NCBI GenBank assembly: GCA_018365455.1
Contig: JAGZJZ010000015.1
Span: 62,001-126,000 of the forward strand
Reading direction: 5' to 3'
Length of the DNA: 64,000 nt
Origin: Clostridiales bacterium
GTDB lineage: Bacteria; Bacillota; Clostridia; Lachnospirales; Lachnospiraceae
Below the pieces are notes generated by a model. It was not told the DNA's origin. It searched no databases and saw only the letters and a program-made list of their open reading frames with translations. Position numbers and translations under genes: made by a program. Shown piece by piece: positions 17,908 to 25,798 of the stretch (position 1 is the first letter of the stretch; each line of letters opens with the position of its first letter).

Positions 17908-19281
17908 TTAGCTGGCTTTTAAGCCGGCCTCCATTTCAGAAATTTTCTTTTCACTCAGCGGCATCAGTGCGGCTATAACAGCAGCGATGATGAATAAGAT
18001 TCCGGGTATCAGTAAGACGAGGTTTTTAAGCCCTGACAACTGGGATGCGGTCAGACTGGCAGCAGCGGGATCATAACCGATGGCATTTAAAACAATACCG
18101 ATAATGATTACACTGAAAGCAATGCCAATTTCCACCGGAAGTACATAGATGGACATGACGAATCCATGAGCCGAAAGCCCTGTTTTCCACTGATGATAGT
18201 CTGCTGCTTTGGAATACATGACAATGCCCACACAGACCTGAAGGGCTGCACCAAAATACGCCAGGCAGATACAGGCGGTATATACAACCAGGTCGCCTTC
18301 TGCAAAAAAGCGGGGAATCAGCATACCGGCAGCGTACATACACATCGCCAGAATAGATGAATTTTTCCTGCCAATCAGATTGCTGATGTGGGGAGACACT
18401 ATGCTGCTGATAAAACATACGGCAGTTGCAGCAGTTGCCACAGTGGTAATTGCAGACATATCACCCAGGAACCATTTAAAATAATATGCCATGGTAGAAA
18501 CGTAAATCATAAAACCAAGATAGCGGAAAACCTCTATCAACATGCAGCAGATCAAAGGGGGATTTTTAAATACGGTGTCAATCATCTGTTTCACCGTGAG
18601 CTGGTCAGAGCGATCATCCTTTGATTTTTCATCGTAATATATATCATAGTCTTTTCCGGCATGAGCCGTAGTGTAATAGCAGACAAGCCCCGTCAATCCA
18701 AACAGCACCGCTACGCCTAAATAGCCTTTTGCCTCATTGCCCTGTCCGATTAAGGCGATAAGCGGCAGGCAGATAAGGGAAAATACAATGTTGCCAACCT
18801 GTTCAAACTGTGCAGAGCGGGCTGTGAGCATCATGCGTTCCCTGTCATTCTGCGCCATCCGGGTCATCAGAGCCCGCTGTGCGCCGCCCGGTTTATCCAG
18901 CAGTCCGTAAGCCAGCAGATACATAATGCCGTAATAGATGGCTACCACAACAGGATTGCCGGTGATTCTGGTAAAGCACAGTATGGTGAAAAATGATGTG
19001 ACCGGTACAATATATAGAATCCAGGAGCGGTACTTTCCCAACTTGAATCTTCCGTTCTGGACAAATCCCGCAATGATGGGGGTACAGCAGAAGTCAAAGA
19101 TCCTGGTACAGGTGAAAACCGTTGCCATAATACCGGCAGGAACAAGTGCTACATCTGTTACAAAATAGATAAAATAGGTGTTTGCAAGGCTGAACAGCAG
19201 GCCTACGCCAAAAGAACCTGCAGCAAATTGAAATACCACTAATTGTGACAGCTTACGGCTGGGTTGGTGTGAGTTGGACAT
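17908..19281 (-). CDS. GPH-family cation symporter
   Basis: 457-aa membrane protein with about 12 helices, of the glycoside-pentoside-hexuronide:cation symporter family in the MFS. Start region LSQLVVFQFAAGSFGVGLLF, a cytoplasmic loop RMAQNDRERMMLTARSAQ after helix 4-5 and C-terminal PLSEKKISEME are typical. It is paralogous to the transporter at 24140. Next to a methyl-THF methyltransferase it likely imports a small methylated substrate rather than a sugar (inference). Confidence 0.85.
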   Translation of the reverse strand: MSNSHQPSRKLSQLVVFQFAAGSFGVGLLFSLANTYFIYFVTDVALVPAGIMATVFTCTRIFDFCCTPIIAGFVQNGRFKLGKYRSWILYIVPVTSFFTILCFTRITGNPVVVAIYYGIMYLLAYGLLDKPGGAQRALMTRMAQNDRERMMLTARSAQFEQVGNIVFSLICLPLIALIGQGNEAKGYLGVAVLFGLTGLVCYYTTAHAGKDYDIYYDEKSKDDRSDQLTVKQMIDTVFKNPPLICCMLIEVFRYLGFMIYVSTMAYYFKWFLGDMSAITTVATAATAVCFISSIVSPHISNLIGRKNSSILAMCMYAAGMLIPRFFAEGDLVVYTACICLAYFGAALQVCVGIVMYSKAADYHQWKTGLSAHGFVMSIYVLPVEIGIAFSVIIIGIVLNAIGYDPAAASLTASQLSGLKNLVLLIPGILFIIAAVIAALMPLSEKKISEMEAGLKAS

Positions 19282-19311
19282 GAAGGAACTCCCCTTTCAG
19301 ATTTTCATTAG

Positions 19312-19340
19312 TTGACGTCTTTGAATTAGTAAAGTATAAT
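19312..19340 (+). promoter_or_regulatory. Promoter reading towards threonine aldolase
   Basis: TTGACG (19312-19317), 17-base spacer, TATAAT (19335-19340). It reads rightward with a leader of about 170 bases and is followed within 7 bases by a palindromic operator. Confidence 0.7.
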
Positions 19341-19347
19341 TCTGTAT

Positions 19348-19365
19348 AACTTGTATTTATAAGTC
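19348..19365 (+). promoter_or_regulatory. TreR/HutC-like operator before threonine aldolase
   Basis: AACTTGTATTTATAAGTC is an imperfect palindrome of the ACTTGTA-N-TACAAGT type, covering the predicted start site. It also lies in the leader region of the divergent GPH transporter gene, so it may control both. A degenerate half-site ACTTATAAATA follows at about 19429. Confidence 0.55.
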
Positions 19366-19517
19366 GCTTTGTCTAAATCTGATGTTAGCATGTAAGTTGG
19401 AAATTGTCAAATAGAAATAGATAAACACTACTTATAAATATAAAATTAGTATTATTGCACAAATTTTGCAGATAAATTTGTAGCAATAAACCTTATAATT
19501 TTACAGGAGGTGTTTTT

Positions 19518-20561
19518 ATGTTGGTTATGAATGGGAAGCGTGGTTTTGAAAGTGACAACTGTTCTTCGGTGCATCCAAGGGTCATGCAGGCACTTATGGA
19601 TGTGAATTGCGGTCATGTTCCGGGGTATGGATATGATCCGGTGACTGCTGAGGCAGACCGCATATTTAATCAGTTGTTTGAGAGAGAAGTGGATGTATTT
19701 TTTACCTTTAACGGAACTGGAACAAACTGTGCGGCACTGGCGCATCTGGTTACACCCTGGCAGAGTATATTCTGTGCAGACAGCGCCCATATAAATTCTG
19801 CGGAAACCGGGGCGCCGGAGCGCATCGCAAATGCAAAGCTTGTTCCTCTTTCTTCTATAGATGGCAAAATTACCCCCCAGAGTCTAAAGGATGCAGTCGG
19901 AGGCTGGCAGAGTGAACATGTACCAATGCCCCGGGTATTGAGCCTGACCCAGGTGACGGATGATGGAACGGTATATACTCCGGGGGAGTTAAAGATGCTC
20001 TGTGAAATTGCCCATGATCACAATATGACCGTACATATGGATGGCGCCAGGCTGGCAAATGCTGTGGCAGCCAACCAGAATGACCTGATTGGCACAACCT
20101 GGGGAGCAGGTGTGGATGTCCTTTCTTTTGGCGGGACAAAAAACGGTCTGATGTTTGGAGAAGCAGTGGTATTTTTTGACCCTCAGTTGGCCCGGAACTT
20201 TAAATATACCAGGAAAAGCTGTGGACAGCTGCCAAGTAAGATGCGCTATATAGCGGCACAGTTTATAGAAGTATTAAAGGATGGACTATGGCTTGAGATG
20301 GCAGGACATGCCAACCGTATGGCAATGCTGCTATACGAAAAAATGAGTGTCTTACCTGCATTTCGAACACCCTTTGTACCTCAGGCAAATGAATTGTTTG
20401 CCCATGTGGATGAGGGGATCAAGTGGCAGCTCTGCGAAGCATTTCCATTCCAGCATTTTGGTCCGGAGCCGGGAATCTCAAGATTTGTAACTTCCTTTGA
20501 CACAACGGAGGAAGATCTGGATGCTTTGCTTTTGTGCGCTGCAAATCTTCAGTCTGACTAA
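19518..20561 (+). CDS. ltaE: Low-specificity L-threonine aldolase-type lyase
   Basis: 347-aa PLP enzyme of the beta-eliminating lyase/threonine aldolase family, splitting threonine (or allo-threonine) to glycine and acetaldehyde. The N-terminus has FESDNCSSVHP and GHVPGYGYDP; HMDGARLANA provides the PLP-contact Asp; Lys208 in FGGTKNG is the Schiff-base lysine. ATG at 19518 follows ACAGGAGG. Its product feeds the gcv operon, and its promoter carries the same operator as gcv, so co-regulation is likely. Substrate specificity cannot be fixed from sequence. Confidence 0.88.
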   Translation: MLVMNGKRGFESDNCSSVHPRVMQALMDVNCGHVPGYGYDPVTAEADRIFNQLFEREVDVFFTFNGTGTNCAALAHLVTPWQSIFCADSAHINSAETGAPERIANAKLVPLSSIDGKITPQSLKDAVGGWQSEHVPMPRVLSLTQVTDDGTVYTPGELKMLCEIAHDHNMTVHMDGARLANAVAANQNDLIGTTWGAGVDVLSFGGTKNGLMFGEAVVFFDPQLARNFKYTRKSCGQLPSKMRYIAAQFIEVLKDGLWLEMAGHANRMAMLLYEKMSVLPAFRTPFVPQANELFAHVDEGIKWQLCEAFPFQHFGPEPGISRFVTSFDTTEEDLDALLLCAANLQSD

Positions 20562-20665
20562 AAAGCTGTATCAATCATCTGTCTGATGCATGTCTAAAAA
20601 GCTGTATCAATCATCTGTCTGATGCTTGTCTAAAAAGCTGTATTAATCATCTGTCTGGCGCCTGT
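20558..20665 (+). repeat. Three tandem 36-bp repeats
   Basis: Units at 20558-20593, 20594-20629 and 20630-20665 begin CTAAAAAGCTGTAT and end GATGCnTGT. Units 1 and 2 differ at one base; unit 3 has several changes. The first unit starts inside the aldolase stop codon. No spacers are present. Confidence 0.9.
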
Positions 20666-20748
20666 CTGAAAAATCAGAAATAAGCTTAAAAATCGACAGC
20701 TAATTTTGTGCAATACTTATAAATCGTATTTGTATATCACATAACTCA

Positions 20749-20777
20749 TTGACAATATGACCAGGTTCCATTATGAT
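20749..20777 (+). promoter_or_regulatory. Promoter of the second corrinoid operon
   Basis: TTGACA (20749-20754), 17-base spacer, TATGAT (20772-20777): near-consensus sigma-A promoter for the operon starting at 20845. Confidence 0.85.
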
Positions 20778-20783
20778 AAAGCT

Positions 20784-20801
20784 AACTTGTAAATACAAGT
20801 T
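20784..20801 (+). promoter_or_regulatory. Perfect TreR/HutC-like operator before corrinoid operon
   Basis: AACTTGT-AAAT-ACAAGTT is a perfect palindrome starting six bases after the -10 box, so it covers the start site. It is the best copy of the motif found in this window and defines the consensus used for the others. Confidence 0.7.
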
Positions 20802-20844
20802 GGCTTTGTTTTTCGTCAATACGATGTTAGGAGGATAAAGGCAA

Positions 20845-21489
20845 ATGATCGATTATGCAAAACTTACCCAGGCGTTGGGAGATCTGGATGAAGATGCGGT
20901 ATTTGAACAACTGGATCTGATCACGAAGGAAGAAAATGTGGATTCGGAAGCAGCAGTAAAAGCGTGCCAGGATGGTCTGGCAATTGTAGGAAAGAGGTTT
21001 GAAAGCAACGAATATTTTGTGGGTGACCTGATTTATTCCGGCGATTTGATGTCGGATGCATTTGCCCGGCTAAAACCTTTTATTGCAGGTGATATCAGCG
21101 GGAAACTTGGCAAACTTGTATTCTGTACGGTAAAAGATGACCTTCACGATATTGGAAAAAATATTGTGAAATGTATGTTTGAGACTGCGGGATTTGAGGT
21201 AATTGACCTTGGAATCGATGTGGCGCCCGAGACTATTGTAAATGCACTAAAAGAATCCAATGCTAAGATTCTTGGATTATCCGGTGTGCTCACCCTTGCC
21301 ATTGAGTCAATGAAAAAGACCGTAGAAGCGTTGATTGCTGAGGGCATGCGGGATGATATAAAAGTGATCATAGGAGGAGCACCTGTAACTGCAGAGTACT
21401 GCGAACTGGTAGGTGCGGATGCCTGGAGCATTAATGCAGCAGAATCTGTTGAAATCTGCCGTAAATGGGCAGAAGAAGTCTACCAGTAA
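20845..21489 (+). CDS. Corrinoid (B12-binding) methyltransferase protein
   Basis: 214-aa corrinoid protein, paralogue of the one at 15669. Helical cap at 1-80, then the cobalamin domain with Asp99-x-His101-x-x-Gly104 (DLHDIGKNI), LSGVLT and IGGAPVT. ATG at 20845 follows AGGAGG. It heads an operon with a URO-D-like protein, a 56-aa protein, an alcohol dehydrogenase and a GPH transporter. It should accept a methyl group from the URO-D-like partner and pass it to the THF methyltransferase at 17089. Confidence 0.88.
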   Translation: MIDYAKLTQALGDLDEDAVFEQLDLITKEENVDSEAAVKACQDGLAIVGKRFESNEYFVGDLIYSGDLMSDAFARLKPFIAGDISGKLGKLVFCTVKDDLHDIGKNIVKCMFETAGFEVIDLGIDVAPETIVNALKESNAKILGLSGVLTLAIESMKKTVEALIAEGMRDDIKVIIGGAPVTAEYCELVGADAWSINAAESVEICRKWAEEVYQ

Positions 21490-21506
21490 GGTAAGGAGGA
21501 ATTGGC

Positions 21507-22682
21507 ATGACGCAGGAAGAGTTAAAGAAATACCGAATCAAATTGTTTCATGATGCAATCCGCATGGAGCAGAAACCGGACAGGGTTCCCCATATAGCGA
21601 ATTTCTGGACCTGGCAGATCCTGGATGCAGGGTATACATTTACGCAAGCAACCCATGACTATGATATCATGCGGGACGTTGTTATGAAATTCCATGAGAA
21701 ATACGGATTTGACGGATATCAGGAAACGGGAATAAGAAATCCACAGAGAGTAGTGGAGACTCTGGGAACATCGTTGTACACCATAGATGATGAACGGGAG
21801 ATATTTGCCATCAAGGACTTTACCCTGTTTTACACAGAAGAGTATCCTGAGCTGATTGCCGATCCCACCAAGTTTATATGGGAAAAGGTTTTACCCAGGA
21901 AGTTTGAAAAATTCAGACCGGACATGGATCCGGCACTGATGCGCCAATGCGCATGGGAGCAGAAGATTTTCTTTGATGAGTCCCTTAAGAGGAATGATGA
22001 ACTGGCAAATGTATACGGGGTACCGAATCTGATCTGCCCGTTTAATGGTTTTATGTCCCTGGGCATCGAATATCTGTTTACAGGGCTTCGGGGTATTAAG
22101 GGATTATCCATCGATATGAGAAAGGATCCACAGAGAGTTCTGGCTGCATGTGAAGCACTTGACCGTATCAGTGCCGATCCGGTTATTGAAAACGTGCTAA
22201 ACGACACACCGGGCAGCCATCCCGATTTCTGCTTTGATGCATTAACAGCGCTGCTGGCACATACCATTCTGAACCGGAAGCAGTGGGAAATGTTTTACTG
22301 GCCGCCGCTTAAACGGCTTCTGGATGGAATTGTTGCAAAGGATAAGACGATCTATCTCTTTGTAGAGGGCAGCATCTTGAGATTTGCAGAGTACTTCCAG
22401 GACTACCCAAAGGGACATATCTGTATGCTGGTTGAGCAGGATGATATCTTTGAACTGCGTAAAGCCCTCCCCAATGTCTGTGTGATCGGGGGAATGAAAG
22501 CGAGTCTTTTGGGCAGCGGAACGAAACAGCAGTGTCTGGATTATGCGAAACGTCTGTGCGATGAACTGGGAAGTGAAGGCGGCTTTATTATGAGCCAGGA
22601 TAAGATGATGTCCTATCGCAAAGATGCAGATCCCGAAAATCTTTTGGCTGTTTGCGATTTTGTCCGCGAATACCGCCCGTGA
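21507..22682 (+). CDS. URO-D-family protein without the His-x-Cys zinc pair
   Basis: 391-aa URO-D superfamily protein, 17 bases after a corrinoid gene, so probably the substrate:corrinoid methyltransferase (MtvB-like). Where the paralogues at 6052 and 7234 have YHTCGG or MHSCGS, the equivalent strand here reads LFVEGS, so the zinc ligands are absent. The strand CVIGGMKASLL and the segment GGFIMSQDKMM complete the barrel. ATG at 21507 follows AAGGAGG. A veratrol/vanillate-type O-demethylase is one possibility; another methyl donor or a decarboxylase-like role is not excluded. Confidence 0.75.
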   Translation: MTQEELKKYRIKLFHDAIRMEQKPDRVPHIANFWTWQILDAGYTFTQATHDYDIMRDVVMKFHEKYGFDGYQETGIRNPQRVVETLGTSLYTIDDEREIFAIKDFTLFYTEEYPELIADPTKFIWEKVLPRKFEKFRPDMDPALMRQCAWEQKIFFDESLKRNDELANVYGVPNLICPFNGFMSLGIEYLFTGLRGIKGLSIDMRKDPQRVLAACEALDRISADPVIENVLNDTPGSHPDFCFDALTALLAHTILNRKQWEMFYWPPLKRLLDGIVAKDKTIYLFVEGSILRFAEYFQDYPKGHICMLVEQDDIFELRKALPNVCVIGGMKASLLGSGTKQQCLDYAKRLCDELGSEGGFIMSQDKMMSYRKDADPENLLAVCDFVREYRP

Positions 22683-22697
22683 TGAGGAGGAAAAGAG

Positions 22698-22868
22698 ATG
22701 GCAACGGAAAATGAAAACAAAAATGGAAGCAGAAATGAAAATATAAATTATACCACTTATCCCGAAGGCTTTAATGAACTGTTAAAGCATCTGGACTTTC
22801 TGCCGGATGATGAACAAACCAGGCGCAGATTCATGATGGGGCTGCTGGATAACCTGGGCAGGCGTTAA
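22698..22868 (+). CDS. 56-aa hypothetical protein of the corrinoid operon
   Basis: Small gene with a strong AGGAGG 8 bases before ATG, lying between the URO-D-like and alcohol dehydrogenase genes. The first 18 residues are Asn/Glu-rich; the rest (YPEGFNELLKHLDFLPDDEQ then RRRFMMGLLDNLGRR) looks like a compact helical unit. I do not recognise a family. Position suggests an accessory protein for the methyltransferase. Confidence 0.65.
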   Translation: MATENENKNGSRNENINYTTYPEGFNELLKHLDFLPDDEQTRRRFMMGLLDNLGRR

Positions 22869-22930
22869 CGTTTGAAACCAGTGTGCGTCTGAAACAGTCA
22901 TAAGAGCAGGAACGGGAAGGAGGAATTCTC

Positions 22931-24100
22931 ATGATAAATTACGTTTACCACAACCCGGGTAAAATAATATTCGGGAAAGATTGCGAACTGGAGATCGGAA
23001 AAGAAATCGCAGGATATGCAAAGCGGGTTCTCATTGTATTGGGCGGGCCGTTTATAAAGGAAAATGGCCTGTATGAGCGTGTTGCATCATCCCTGTCGGA
23101 GAACGGAATCACTTATTTCGATCTGGAGAACATCGTTCCAAATCCCAGGCTGAAGCAGGTTATCGAAGGGATTGAGCTGTGCAGGGAGCATGATATTGGT
23201 TTTGTGCTGGCAATTGGAGGGGGGTCTGCAATTGATACGGCAAAAAGTATAGCAGCAGGAGTAAAATGCGACGGCGATATCTGGGAGTTTTTTGGGACAT
23301 TTACCAGGTTCATCACGGATGCCCTGCCCTGCGGTGTTTTATTAACTCTGCCTGCAACGGGATCTGAATCATCTAACTGCGCAGTGCTGACAAATGAAGA
23401 AACCGGATTGAAGCGCAGTTTGTTTTCGGATTGCATCATTCCCAGGTTCGCCATGCTGAATCCTGAAATGAGCTATTCCCTTCCGCCCTATCAGACTGCC
23501 TGTGGAACGGTGGACATACTTGCACATCTGATGGAGGCATATTTTACAAATACCCCAAACGTGGATTTAACAGACCGGCTTTTAGAAGCAGCCATGAAAA
23601 CAGTAATCCATTACGGGCCTCTGGCACTGGAGTATCCGGATCATTATGACATAAGGGCTGAACTTTATCAGGCGGCTAATATTACCAATAACGGTATGCT
23701 TATGGCGGGACGCCTGGGAGACTGGGGCAGCCATAACATCGAGCATGAAATCAGCGGTATCTATGATATTGCCCACGGTGCAGGACTTGCCATCGTATTC
23801 CCCGCATGGATGAAATATGTCTGGAAAAGAGATCCGGATCGGTTTGTACAGTTTGCACAGCGAGTTTTTGACGTAGAGTATGCCGCTGCTGAAAAAGAGT
23901 GGACCATAAAAAGAGGGATTCAAAAGTTAGAAGAATTTTATAGGGAAATGAAGCTGCCGGTTCGTTTAAGCGAGGCGGGCATTGGTGATGAGAACCTGCG
24001 CATCATGGCGGAGAAAGCAATGATCGGAACTACCGCAGTAGGAATGGCATTTCCTTTACAGGAAGAGGATATTTACCAGATTTTAAAATTGGCTTTGTAG
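22931..24100 (+). CDS. Iron-containing alcohol dehydrogenase
   Basis: 389-aa group III alcohol dehydrogenase (YqhD/BdhA-like). It has the NAD(P)-binding GGGSAIDTAK motif and metal ligands Asp195, His199 (VDILAH), His268 (GSH) and His282 (IAHGAG) in the spacing of YqhD. ATG at 22931 follows AAGGAGG. In this operon it may reduce an aldehyde left after demethylation, or acetaldehyde made by the co-regulated threonine aldolase, recycling NAD(P)H. The substrate is an inference. Confidence 0.9.
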   Translation: MINYVYHNPGKIIFGKDCELEIGKEIAGYAKRVLIVLGGPFIKENGLYERVASSLSENGITYFDLENIVPNPRLKQVIEGIELCREHDIGFVLAIGGGSAIDTAKSIAAGVKCDGDIWEFFGTFTRFITDALPCGVLLTLPATGSESSNCAVLTNEETGLKRSLFSDCIIPRFAMLNPEMSYSLPPYQTACGTVDILAHLMEAYFTNTPNVDLTDRLLEAAMKTVIHYGPLALEYPDHYDIRAELYQAANITNNGMLMAGRLGDWGSHNIEHEISGIYDIAHGAGLAIVFPAWMKYVWKRDPDRFVQFAQRVFDVEYAAAEKEWTIKRGIQKLEEFYREMKLPVRLSEAGIGDENLRIMAEKAMIGTTAVGMAFPLQEEDIYQILKLAL

Positions 24101-24139
24101 AACGAGTACGTTCTGTAGTATTGAGAGGAGGATCTCAAG

Positions 24140-25504
24140 ATGAGTAATGAAAAACGATTACCCGAATTGACCGTCAGCGCATTTGCCGTTGGTACTCTGA
24201 CCGCCAGTCTGTATTATAGCCTGGTAAACAGTTATTTTAATTTTTATGTGACAGATATTGCCCTGGTTCCAACGGATGTATTCGGAACCGCCAGCTTTGT
24301 TGTGCGTCTTCTGTTTGTAATTATTGTACCGCTTCTGGGAGCGATGGTTCAAAACGGGCATTCCAGATTTGGTAAGTACCGGATGTGGATCTTTATCGGG
24401 GTTCCATTATCCCTTGTATTTACAATATTGTCCTTTACTAAATTTACCGGTTCCGGTGTGTTCCTCGCCGTATTTTATTCACTGGCGTATACGATTTCTT
24501 CAGGAGCAAGCAGTTTGTGCGGCAATGCCCAGATGTCCCTGATGAATGTTATTAGTAAGGATCCTTCCCAGCAGAGAAGACTGTCAACACGCCGGTCCCA
24601 GTATCAGGATATTGCGAAGATTTTGTTTTCGGCTACATTTTTGCCCCTGGTATTGTTTATTGGTGGAGAAAATCAGGCAAAGGGATACCAGTATACCGCA
24701 ATTTTAATCGCGATACTGGCAGCGCTGGGATATCTTGCAACGGCATGGTCGGGTAAAAAATACGATATCTATGATGTAAAAGGGAAAGTACCCGATGAAA
24801 TTAAAAAATCAAAAATGTCTGCAAAACAAATGCTGGATTGTGTAATTAAGAATCCGCCGTTGATTTGTATGCTTATATCAGAGACATTAAAATTTACGGC
24901 ATTTATGATTTTCATCTCTACATTTGCTTACTATTACCAGTACATATTAAATGATTTCAGCGCGATTACCGTAACCATGACGATTGCTTCCGTGGTAGCG
25001 CTCGGCTCCAGCCTCATTGCTCCAATTATTATTAAAAAAGCAGGCTCCAAAAATGCAGGAATCCTGGCACTGGCATTTTATGTGGTAGGTGCCCTGCTGC
25101 CCCGCTTTATGCCCCCAAGCGTTATGATGTTTGGAGTTGGCTTTGTACTGATTTATTTCGGTATGTCTTTAAATGCATGTGCAGGCCCGATTCAGTTTGT
25201 AAATTCATCCCTGTATTATCAGGCTAAAACCGGTCTGAATGCAACCGGATTTATTATGTCGCTGTATGTATTCCCGATTCAGCTTGGTATTGCTATATCA
25301 AGCGGTATGATCAACTGGCTCCTGTCCAGTATGGGATACGTTGCCGGCGCAGAACTGGTAGGATCACAGCTTGTGAGCCTGCAGAATATTATTCTGCTGA
25401 TTCCGGGACTTATGCTGCTGGCTGCGGCAATTCTGGTAATTGCTTATCCATTATCGGAGAAGAAGATGGCAGAAATCCATAGTAAGCTGGGCAATAATAT
25501 GTAA
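24140..25504 (+). CDS. GPH-family cation symporter, paralogue
   Basis: 454-aa protein with about 12 helices, same family and loop signatures as the transporter at 17908 (SKDPSQQRRLSTRRSQYQDI, PLSEKKMAEI near the end). ATG at 24140 follows GAGGAGG. Last gene of the corrinoid operon; it probably imports the methylated substrate. The duplication of both transporter and corrinoid protein suggests two related substrates or two uptake modes. Confidence 0.85.
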   Translation: MSNEKRLPELTVSAFAVGTLTASLYYSLVNSYFNFYVTDIALVPTDVFGTASFVVRLLFVIIVPLLGAMVQNGHSRFGKYRMWIFIGVPLSLVFTILSFTKFTGSGVFLAVFYSLAYTISSGASSLCGNAQMSLMNVISKDPSQQRRLSTRRSQYQDIAKILFSATFLPLVLFIGGENQAKGYQYTAILIAILAALGYLATAWSGKKYDIYDVKGKVPDEIKKSKMSAKQMLDCVIKNPPLICMLISETLKFTAFMIFISTFAYYYQYILNDFSAITVTMTIASVVALGSSLIAPIIIKKAGSKNAGILALAFYVVGALLPRFMPPSVMMFGVGFVLIYFGMSLNACAGPIQFVNSSLYYQAKTGLNATGFIMSLYVFPIQLGIAISSGMINWLLSSMGYVAGAELVGSQLVSLQNIILLIPGLMLLAAAILVIAYPLSEKKMAEIHSKLGNNM

Positions 25505-25560
25505 TACTCAAACAGGATATTCTCCAGGGAGCGGCATATTATGTCCTTTACAAAAAGTAA

Positions 25561-25589
25561 TTGACATCCCACAGTCTTAATGATAGAAT
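25561..25589 (+). promoter_or_regulatory. Promoter of the riboswitch-P-type ATPase transcript
   Basis: TTGACA (25561-25566), 17-base spacer, TAGAAT (25584-25589). The transcript begins near 25596, just before the riboswitch. Confidence 0.85.
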
Positions 25590-25603
25590 ATCATCAATTG
25601 AAA

Positions 25604-25698
25604 ACACCCGTGAGGGAGTAGTTGGCGTATCGCAAGGTACGTGTCAAGTCAACATACTGACCAATTGGTCTGGCTTGCCTTAAATAATGAGACTCATG
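25604..25698 (+). ncRNA. yybP-ykoY manganese riboswitch
   Basis: The leader holds ACCCGTGAGGGAGTAG, a variable P2/P3 arm, the conserved GTCAACATACTGAC loop and TAATGAGACTCAT, whose CTCAT closes P1 against GTGAG. This is the layout of yybP-ykoY (Mn2+-sensing) RNAs, which control manganese exporters including P-type ATPases. The 3' arm of P1 is also the 5' arm of the terminator at 25690, so Mn2+ binding should turn the gene on. Confidence 0.8.
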
Positions 25699-25731
25699 TA
25701 TAGGACTTATACTATACATGCGTCTTTTTTT
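25690..25731 (+). terminator. Riboswitch terminator 1
   Basis: AGAC-TC-ATGTATAG pairs with CTATACATG-C-GTCT, followed by seven T. It overlaps P1 of the riboswitch, giving mutually exclusive folds. Confidence 0.85.
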
Positions 25732-25770
25732 GACCCAAGTATAGCTTAAGTGCTGTACCTGGGTCTTTTT
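25732..25770 (+). terminator. Second terminator in the same leader
   Basis: GACCCA (25732) pairs with TGGGTC (25760-25765), with extra GTA/TAC pairs and five T. It immediately follows terminator 1, so the leader has two intrinsic terminators in series before the ATPase gene. Confidence 0.7.
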
Positions 25771-25798
25771 GATTGCAAGACAAAAAGGAGGAAAAGAT

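Noticed and set aside
20558..20665. Possible CRISPR array
   Set aside because: The 36-bp units are directly adjacent with no spacers and no cas genes are present.
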